Below are positions 58,410 to 64,000 of a stretch of 64,000 bases of DNA, one piece after another. The notes beneath the pieces are model-generated. The model had not been told where the DNA came from. It saw nothing but the letters and a program-made list of their open reading frames with translations, and ran no database searches. The DNA is taken from the NCBI GenBank assembly GCA_035253825.1, contig DATFBM010000041.1, positions 62,001 through 126,000 on the forward strand, given 5' to 3'. The DNA comes from JACCTH01 sp035253825 (GTDB lineage Bacteria > Actinomycetota > Acidimicrobiia > Spongiisociales > ZC4RG35). The translations under genes and the position numbers were made by a program. Each line of letters begins with the position of its first letter. The first letter of the stretch is position 1.

Positions 58410-59336
58410 TCAGTCGCCGTAGAGCAGGTCAGCCATCAGATAGGCGGACTTGATCCCCAGATCGGCGTAGCAGTTGTTCATCAGTACCGAGACGGTCTCG
58501 GCCTGATCGGACAGCTCTCGCACTCGGGGCACCCACTCGGCCAGCTCCTTCTTCGAGTAGTCGTATCGGAAGCGCTCGGCTGCGGTGATTCCCTTCCTCT
58601 CCCAGTTCTCTGCATTGCGGCCATGGAAGCGGATCTCGGCTATGGGAGCCGTGGCCGCGGTGACCGGAGGAACCGAACTCTTGAATCCCTGCGGCTCGTC
58701 GACGCAAACGTAAGCGAGGTTGTGCCGCCGAAGGAAGTCCAAGGTGTCGCTTTGGTTCTCCTCGTCGAGCCAGCGTCCATTTCGAAACTCGACTGCGATC
58801 TGAAAGTCGGCGAGGTGTTCTGCGGCCCACTTCAAGTAGCCAAAGCTCCCCCGGGTGGGATAGACAAAGGGTGGCATTTGGAAAAGCAGCACGCCGAGCT
58901 TGCCCGCCGAATGCAGCGGCATCAAACCCTCTCGAAAGCGGGCCACAGCATCTGCCTGGAGAGTTCTCGGCAGGTCCCGCATATAGACGTTTCTTTTTTC
59001 GGAGAGCTCGGGAGGCAGATCCTCCCGAAAGTCCTTCCACAAAGCTGCGGGGGGCGTGGGATGTTGGGTCAACAGCCGGAACGCTTTGATGTCAAAGATG
59101 AAGTCGGCTGGGGTTCTCTCCACCCACAAGCCGGCGGTCTTCTCTGATGGTGGGGAGTAATAGGTCGAATCGACCTCCACGATTGGGAATTGGTCGGCAT
59201 AGAAGGAGAGCCTCTCTTCGGCAGTCATCCGTTCTCGCGGGTAGAACGCATCGGTCTTCGTCAACGTTGGATCCGTCCATGAGCAGGTTCCGATGCGGAT
59301 GTTGTCCGAGCCCAGCGCTTCGATTGATTTCTTCAT
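58410..59336 (-). CDS. DUF72 (YecE-like) family protein
   Basis: 308 residues. IRIGTCSWTDPTLTKTDAFYP at the N-terminus, PIVEVDSTYYSPPSEKTA, and the TIM-barrel core through VSVLMNNCYADLGIKSA, which is the DUF72 C-terminal signature (NNCY...A). Function unknown; overlaps the WYL gene by 4 bases. Confidence 0.9.
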   Translation of the reverse strand: MKKSIEALGSDNIRIGTCSWTDPTLTKTDAFYPRERMTAEERLSFYADQFPIVEVDSTYYSPPSEKTAGLWVERTPADFIFDIKAFRLLTQHPTPPAALWKDFREDLPPELSEKRNVYMRDLPRTLQADAVARFREGLMPLHSAGKLGVLLFQMPPFVYPTRGSFGYLKWAAEHLADFQIAVEFRNGRWLDEENQSDTLDFLRRHNLAYVCVDEPQGFKSSVPPVTAATAPIAEIRFHGRNAENWERKGITAAERFRYDYSKKELAEWVPRVRELSDQAETVSVLMNNCYADLGIKSAYLMADLLYGD

Positions 59337-60286
59337 GATGCCTCCAACGAACGAGCCAAGCGGGAGGACAGACTGGCGACATAGTCTCTCAGCTCCGCAG
59401 GCTCATGAATCACGAAGTCGGCGCCGAGCCATGTGATCTGGAACGCAAGCCACTCGAGCTGATCCCCCTCGAGGCGCAGCAAAGAACGGCCCTCATCGAT
59501 GCTCTCGACATTCACGTCCCGTAGCTGTCTTACCACTTCCTCCGCCGGAGCTGCGATGGTGGCCGATACGTGATAGCGGGCCGGGATCGAACGCAGGGAT
59601 TCGGTGACGTAGCTGGCGGCATCTCCGCCGGGGATGGCTCGAGGCTTGAAATCGAACTTGGTGGCGCGGGGCGCCTTGATCCGATCGAGGCGGAAGGTCC
59701 GCCAGTCGTTTCGCTCGCGATCGAAGGCGACGAGATACCAGCGCTGGCGCAGGGAGACGAGCTGATGCGGTTCGACGTGGCGCTCGCTGTCGTCACCCTG
59801 GCGACTGGTGTACTCGAATCGCAGCCGCTCGTGATCCCGGCAGGCCTGAGCGATCGTGGTCAAGACTTCGGCATCGACTTTGACCCAGGCGCGGATCATG
59901 GGCACCACCGCCGACTGAAGCATGTTTATGCGGCGTCGGATTCGGGGAGGCAGCACGTTCTCCAACTTGGAGAGAGCCCGAAGAGACGTCTCCTCGATGC
60001 CGGTGATGGTTCCACCGGATGCAGTCAATAACCCCATGGCGATGGCGACGGCTTCGTCGTCATCGAGCAGCAGAGGAGGGATGTCGCTCCCCGCTCCCAA
60101 TTGGTATCCGCCAAAGGGCCCGGGAGTGGCCGCCACCGGATAACCGAGCTCGCGGAGTCGGTCAATATCGCGCCGGAGGGTACGCTCTGAGACCCCCAGT
60201 CGATCGAGAAGCTCCGGCCCCGACCACGTGCGGCGGGTCTGCAGGAGTGAAAGCAACCGCAGCATTCGGGCAGTGGTGTCCGCCAT
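59333..60286 (-). CDS. WYL-domain transcriptional regulator
   Basis: 317 residues. N-terminal DeoR-like winged helix (TWSGPELLDRLGVSERTLRRDIDRL) and a WYL domain around 140-220 (EPHQLVSLRQRWYLVAFDRERNDWRTFRLDRI), then a C-terminal extension. WYL regulators sense ligands or nucleic acids. Divergent from the ABC exporter; probably controls it via 60377-60393. ATGA-type overlap with DUF72. Confidence 0.9.
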   Translation of the reverse strand: MADTTARMLRLLSLLQTRRTWSGPELLDRLGVSERTLRRDIDRLRELGYPVAATPGPFGGYQLGAGSDIPPLLLDDDEAVAIAMGLLTASGGTITGIEETSLRALSKLENVLPPRIRRRINMLQSAVVPMIRAWVKVDAEVLTTIAQACRDHERLRFEYTSRQGDDSERHVEPHQLVSLRQRWYLVAFDRERNDWRTFRLDRIKAPRATKFDFKPRAIPGGDAASYVTESLRSIPARYHVSATIAAPAEEVVRQLRDVNVESIDEGRSLLRLEGDQLEWLAFQITWLGADFVIHEPAELRDYVASLSSRLARSLEAS

Positions 60287-60376
60287 TGGGTCAGAATTCT
60301 AAGAAATCAGGTCAGTTTCTGGCATGAATGCCGGGTAATTTGTCTCCTGGAGGATTTGACAGCCTGACAGCTGGGA

Positions 60377-60393
60377 GACATCATATAGATGTC
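60377..60393. promoter_or_regulatory. Operator-like inverted repeat before the ABC exporter
   Basis: GACATC-ATATA-GATGTC, perfect 6-bp arms, with TATAGA (60384-60389) at its centre acting as a -10. Lies 37 bases upstream of the ABC ATPase ATG and 90 bases from the WYL gene start. TTGACA at 60356 is too far (22 bases) to be a normal -35. Confidence 0.5.
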
Positions 60394-60430
60394 ACAACGC
60401 AGTCAGAATGTCGGCAAAGTAAGGAGAGGC

Positions 60431-61411
60431 ATGAACGAAGTCATATATGCAGAGGGGCTGATCAAGCACTACAAGACGGTCAAGGCCCTGGATGGCCTGG
60501 ACCTCGCGGTCCTCGAGGGGAGGGTTCTGGGCTTGCTCGGTCCCAACGGCGCCGGAAAGACGACCGCCGTCCGCATCCTCACCACCCTGCTCGAAGCCGA
60601 CGCCGGTCGGGCGGAAGTGGCAGGGGTCGACGTGGCGGCCGACCCTGACAAGGTCCGGGCGATGATCGGGCTTTCCGGTCAGTACGCGGCCGTGGACGAA
60701 TACCTGACCGGCTTCGAGAATCTCGACCTTTTTGGAAGGCTCTACCGCCTCGGGCGCGCCAAGTCGCGGGCGCGGGCCCGGGAGCTCTTGGAGCGGTTCG
60801 ATCTCGATGAAGCTGCCGACCGCCCGGTCAAAACCTACTCGGGAGGCATGCGACGCCGTCTCGACCTGGCAGGGGCCTTGGTGGCGGATCCGAAGGTGCT
60901 GTTCCTCGACGAGCCCACTACGGGACTCGATCCCCGGGGAAGAGCCGAGATGTGGGAAGTGATCCGAGAAATGGTGCAGGGCGGCACGACTCTTCTGCTG
61001 ACTACGCAGTATTTGGAGGAGGCAGACCGCCTGGCGGACGAGATCGTGGTCATCGACCATGGCCGCGCCATTGCCCAAGGGACGGCCGACGAGCTCAAGA
61101 GCCAGATCGGCGGTGAGCGGGTCGAGCTGGTCATCGAGTCGGCCACCAACCTGGAACGGGCCCGGGAGACGGTCAACTCCTTCTCCGCCGGAGAGGTGGT
61201 GGTGGACGAGCAAAGCCGCACTCTTACCGCCCCGGTGACGGGAGGAAGCGGGGTACTGGTTGAAGTGCTCCGTCAGCTCGATTCGAATTCGGTGAAGGTG
61301 CTCGAGTTCGCGCTGCGTCGCCCGACGCTCGATGACGTTTTCCTCACGCTGACCGGACACGGAGCAGAGAACGGCAATTCTGAACAGCCGCAGATGAAAG
61401 TGAGTGCCTGA
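60431..61411 (+). CDS. Drug-type ABC transporter ATP-binding protein
   Basis: 326 residues, DrrA-like. Walker A LLGPNGAGKTTAVRILTTLL near 40, Q-loop GLSGQYAAVDEYLTG, signature YSGGMRRRLDLAGAL, Walker B VLFLDEPTTGLDPRGR, and the DrrA C-terminal regulatory domain. Pairs with the permease encoded next. ATG 60431 has AAGGAG upstream; TGATG overlap with the permease. Confidence 0.93.
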   Translation: MNEVIYAEGLIKHYKTVKALDGLDLAVLEGRVLGLLGPNGAGKTTAVRILTTLLEADAGRAEVAGVDVAADPDKVRAMIGLSGQYAAVDEYLTGFENLDLFGRLYRLGRAKSRARARELLERFDLDEAADRPVKTYSGGMRRRLDLAGALVADPKVLFLDEPTTGLDPRGRAEMWEVIREMVQGGTTLLLTTQYLEEADRLADEIVVIDHGRAIAQGTADELKSQIGGERVELVIESATNLERARETVNSFSAGEVVVDEQSRTLTAPVTGGSGVLVEVLRQLDSNSVKVLEFALRRPTLDDVFLTLTGHGAENGNSEQPQMKVSA

Positions 61412-62214
61412 TGAGTCAATTGATGTGGTTAGCGGCTGACGGCTACAACGTCACCCGTCGCAACTTGATCAAGATCAAGCGAATGCCCGAGCTGATGGTG
61501 TGGGTCTTGATGTCCCCGATCATGTTCGTGCTGTTGTTCTCGTACGTCTTCGGCGGATCGATCGACGTTCCCGGGGTCAACTACCGGGAGTTCCTCATCG
61601 CCGGCATTTTTGCCCAGACCGTGGTCTTCGGGGCGACTTACACCGGTGCTTCGTTGGCGGAGGACATGCAGAAAGGGATTATCGACCGGTTCCGGTCGTT
61701 GCCGATGACCCGATCGGCGGTGCTGGTGGGACGAACCGCAAGCGACATTGTCTACAACGTGTTGTCGATCGCAATCATGTCCCTTACCGGACTGCTGGTG
61801 GGATGGCGGATTCGAACCTCGCTCTGGGAGGCAGTGGCCGGCTTCGCGCTCCTGCTCCTGTTTTCCTACGCCTTCTCGTGGGTGATGGCAACGGTGGGTC
61901 TGGCGGTGCCAAGTCCCGAGGTGGTCAACAACGCCTCGTTCATGGTGATCATGCCACTCACCTTCATCTCCAATGCGTTCGTCCCGAGCGAAAACCTGCC
62001 CACGCCACTTCGGATATTCGCCGAGTGGAATCCAGTATCGGCGGTAACCCAGGCAGCCCGTGACCTCTTTGGGAATACCAACCCGCTGGCGCCGCCGTCG
62101 GCGGCATGGTCGATGCAGAATCCGATTCTCTACACCTTGATCTGGGTGGTGGTGATCCTGGCGATCTTCGTCCCCTTCGCGGTGACTCTCTACAAGCGAG
62201 CCGCCCGCAAGTAG
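61411..62214 (+). CDS. ABC-2 type permease (DrrB-like)
   Basis: 267 residues, six hydrophobic segments. MSPIMFVLLFSYVFGGS, FAQTVVFGATYTGASLAEDMQKGIIDRFRSLPM and TFISNAFVPSENLP are typical of DrrB-family daunorubicin exporters. Exports an unknown hydrophobic compound with the ATPase. Confidence 0.92.
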   Translation: MSQLMWLAADGYNVTRRNLIKIKRMPELMVWVLMSPIMFVLLFSYVFGGSIDVPGVNYREFLIAGIFAQTVVFGATYTGASLAEDMQKGIIDRFRSLPMTRSAVLVGRTASDIVYNVLSIAIMSLTGLLVGWRIRTSLWEAVAGFALLLLFSYAFSWVMATVGLAVPSPEVVNNASFMVIMPLTFISNAFVPSENLPTPLRIFAEWNPVSAVTQAARDLFGNTNPLAPPSAAWSMQNPILYTLIWVVVILAIFVPFAVTLYKRAARK

Positions 62215-62227
62215 CCCCCGCTTGTCC

Positions 62228-62268
62228 TGTGAGGATTTACGCGGCCCGAGGCCGCGTAAATCCTCACA
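62228..62268. terminator. Perfect 18-bp hairpin between converging genes
   Basis: Left arm 62228-62245 and right arm 62251-62268 pair over 18 bases around loop CCGAG. It lacks a T-run. It lies 14 bases after the permease gene and overlaps the histidine kinase stop codon (62266-62264). Likely acts as a two-way terminator or RNA 3' stabiliser. Confidence 0.6.
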
Positions 62269-63289
62269 AATCGCTGTGGCGGGGGAGCGTGAAGCGGATC
62301 TCGCTCCCACCTTCGGGGCGGTTGCGGGCCTCGATCTCTCCCCCGTGAGCACGCACCAGGTCGCGAGCAATCGAGAGACCTAAGCCCGTGCCGGTGGAGT
62401 CTGGCCCCTTGACGAAGCGCTCGAAGATCCGGGGGAGGACATCCGGTGGGATTCCGGGGCCCTGATCTTCGACCGCGATCTCATAGTCGGCGTTGGCCTC
62501 GACAAGTCGAACCGTCACCGTGTCGCCGGGCGACGAATGCCTGATGGCGTTGCCCAGCAAGTTCGACATCACTTCTCGAAGTCGCACCTGGTCGGCCACC
62601 GTTGACGCCGGCACGGTTTCGAGGTGGATCTCGACGCCCCTTCCCCGATAAGACGCAGCAAGGTCCTCTATCAGATCAACCAGATCTACTTCTTCTTTTT
62701 CCAGCTTCAGTTCTCCTGCCTCCGACAACGAGAGTGTCCGTAGGTCATCAAGCAGCCGCGACATCACCGAGATCTCCTCCAGAAGGCGGTTGAGCTGTTC
62801 GTTGTTCGGAGGGTGAACGCCATCGACGAGTGCTTCGATCTCCCCTTGGAGAACCGTGAGCGGAGTTCGCAGCTCGTGGCCCAGGTCGGCCAAGAGCTGA
62901 CGACGTTGGTCTGATGCAACCTGCAGTCGGCGGGCCATCTCGTTGAACGAAACCACCACGTCACGGAGAGGACCCCCTTCGATTTCGTTGACGCGGGCGC
63001 TGTAATCGCCTTCGGCTAGGCGAGAAGTGGCATCGACCAGGCTCCGAACCGGAAAGAACCGAGGCCGGTACCGACGCCGACCGATGAGGAAGAAGAAGAG
63101 GAAAAACAGGATCGGGAACCAAGGGAACCAGAAGAAGCCGCGGCCGGTCTCCTTGAAGGTGTAGAACAGTCCGCAGAGTCCGAAAAGCAATAGCGGGGGA
63201 AGGAGCCACCACCACCGGAAGCGGTCGGCTGGGTGACCGGGGGGCCAACGTTCCCCCTCTGGCCACCACTCTGGACGGCGGCTAGGCAT
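62264..63289 (-). CDS. Sensor histidine kinase
   Basis: 341 residues. Two transmembrane segments (about 29-44 WWLLPPLLLFGLCGLFY; 52-68 FFWFPWFPILFFLFFFL) with only a very short outer loop, a HAMP domain, the HisKA box DLGHELRTPLTVLQGEIE near 140, N box LLGNAIRHSSPGD and G boxes VEDQGPGIPP / TGTGLGLSIA. The short loop suggests intramembrane sensing. Overlaps the response regulator by 8 bases. Confidence 0.92.
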   Translation of the reverse strand: MPSRRPEWWPEGERWPPGHPADRFRWWWLLPPLLLFGLCGLFYTFKETGRGFFWFPWFPILFFLFFFLIGRRRYRPRFFPVRSLVDATSRLAEGDYSARVNEIEGGPLRDVVVSFNEMARRLQVASDQRRQLLADLGHELRTPLTVLQGEIEALVDGVHPPNNEQLNRLLEEISVMSRLLDDLRTLSLSEAGELKLEKEEVDLVDLIEDLAASYRGRGVEIHLETVPASTVADQVRLREVMSNLLGNAIRHSSPGDTVTVRLVEANADYEIAVEDQGPGIPPDVLPRIFERFVKGPDSTGTGLGLSIARDLVRAHGGEIEARNRPEGGSEIRFTLPRHSDL

Positions 63290-63962
63290 CGGCCAACTTG
63301 TAGCCGACGCCGTGAACAGTGATCAGATAGCGCGGTCGCCGAGGATTGGGCTCGAGCTTCCGTCGCAGGTTCTTGACGTGGGCATCGATTGCTCGCTCGT
63401 AGGAGGGAAACGACACCCCGCGAATCGCTTCCAGCATCTGGCCGCGGGTGAAGACCCGTCCCGGCTGGCGACCCAGGGCCGCCAGCAGGTCGAATTCGGT
63501 TGAGGTCAAGTCGATCGCCAGCGGCCCCCGGCGAACTTCGTGACGCGGGATGTCGATGGTGAGATCGCCCACCACCATGACTTCGCGAGCCGACCCAGCG
63601 GCATCGGTGCGACGCAACACCGCCCTCACCCGGGCCACAAGCTCTTTGGGACTGAATGGCTTCGTCAGGTAATCGTCAGCGCCCAATTCCAATCCGACGA
63701 TGCGATCTGCCTCCTCGGTGCGGGCCGTGATCACCACCACGGGCACCTGTGAGAAGGTTCGCAACGATCGGATCACGTCCAGACCGTCGAGCGCGGGAAG
63801 GCCAAGATCCAAGACGATCAGATCGGGCTTGGTTTGTCTGGCCGCGGCGAGGGCCCCAGGACCATCGGAGGCAGTGACGACGACGAAACCCGCCTGTTCC
63901 AGGTAGTCCCGGACCAGGCGGGTGATCTTCAGCTCGTCGTCAACCACCAACACTGTGCGCAT
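63282..63962 (-). CDS. OmpR-family response regulator
   Basis: 226 residues. Receiver domain with DDE triplet (VVDDELKI), phosphoacceptor Asp in IVLDLGLPALDG, Thr in VVITAR, Lys in YLTKPFSPKEL; then an OmpR-type winged helix (TSTEFDLLAALGRQPGRVFTRGQML ... VKNLRRKLEPNPRRPRYLITVHGVGYKL). GATAAT at 63976-63971, 8 bases upstream of ATG, gives a leaderless promoter. First gene of the two-component operon. Confidence 0.94.
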   Translation of the reverse strand: MRTVLVVDDELKITRLVRDYLEQAGFVVVTASDGPGALAAARQTKPDLIVLDLGLPALDGLDVIRSLRTFSQVPVVVITARTEEADRIVGLELGADDYLTKPFSPKELVARVRAVLRRTDAAGSAREVMVVGDLTIDIPRHEVRRGPLAIDLTSTEFDLLAALGRQPGRVFTRGQMLEAIRGVSFPSYERAIDAHVKNLRRKLEPNPRRPRYLITVHGVGYKLADA

Positions 63963-63970
63963 CAGAGTTG

Positions 63971-63976
63971 ATTATC
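63971..63976 (-). promoter_or_regulatory. -10 element of the two-component operon
   Basis: GATAAT on the minus strand, 8 bases before the response-regulator ATG, without a ribosome site. Beyond it, to base 64000, nothing is identifiable. Confidence 0.45.
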
Positions 63977-64000
63977 TCGGCACTGCTAGGCCGTCGGGGC

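Overview
The window is a stretch of high-GC actinobacterial chromosome that includes the replication origin. Gene order, frequent GTG/TTG starts, many 4-base gene overlaps, a bS22-type mini ribosomal protein, a PAC2-family protein, an F420-type oxidoreductase and a CwlM/MviN-type cell-wall module all point to Actinomycetota. My best guess is class Acidimicrobiia or a relative, because pieces of the mycobacterial origin cluster are present but rearranged. This taxonomic call is inference. I see no phage, integrase, transposase or CRISPR array, so this is core chromosome.

Layout. (1) 1-11.2 kb, origin cluster: gyrB (partial, -), recF and a DUF721 gene (+), dnaN and dnaA (-), a DnaA-box-bearing intergenic region at 4906-5347, then rpmH-rnpA-yidD-yidC-jag-rsmG-parA-parB-cwlM (+), with a parS-like site on the rsmG start codon. 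recF-DUF721 is flipped relative to the usual dnaA-dnaN-recF-gyrB order. (2) 11.2-20.6 kb: a redox, cell-envelope and sigma operon on the minus strand (GNAT acetyltransferase, MviN-type pseudokinase, ECF sigma, anti-sigma, small membrane protein, trxB, trxA), a histone-deacetylase-like enzyme with an unknown partner, a PilT-like ATPase, and a CCA-adding-type enzyme. (3) 20.6-27.9 kb: arginine operon argC-J-B-D-R-G-H, with no argF. (4) 27.9-39.5 kb: assorted housekeeping genes: azlCD, a membrane-anchored phosphohydrolase, pepP, hemolysin-III family, AtuA-type protein, cis-prenyltransferase, phosphoglycerate-mutase-like phosphatase, pyrE, an endonuclease-IV-like protein, panB and DUF192. (5) 39.6-42.6 kb: rpsF-ssb-rpsR-rplI-dnaB. 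(6) 42.8-50.8 kb: MBL hydrolase, dcd, tRNA-Gly(CCC), PhzF, homoserine kinase, bS22, enoyl-CoA hydratase family, PAC2, and copper export (copA/copZ). (7) 51-64 kb: M3 peptidase, amidohydrolase, inositol monophosphatase, a Lnt-like protein, LLM oxidoreductase, ASCH protein, DUF72, WYL regulator, drug-type ABC exporter, and a two-component system.

How the parts fit. The first 20 kb combine replication initiation, segregation (ParAB/parS), membrane insertion (YidC/Jag) and control of peptidoglycan precursor supply. Both proteins of that last module, the CwlM-like pseudo-amidase and the MviN-like pseudokinase, appear catalytically dead, and the MurJ flippase normally fused to the pseudokinase is absent here. 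Many genes have a -10-like hexamer 6-9 bases upstream of the start codon and no Shine-Dalgarno sequence, which suggests widespread leaderless transcription.

The least explained signals are a dispersed, degenerate CAGAC/CAGAT-unit repeat family found at four gene junctions, an apparent AUA start codon on copA, a Ser in place of the catalytic Cys in the Lnt-like protein, and an unusual Walker-B region in the PilT-like ATPase.
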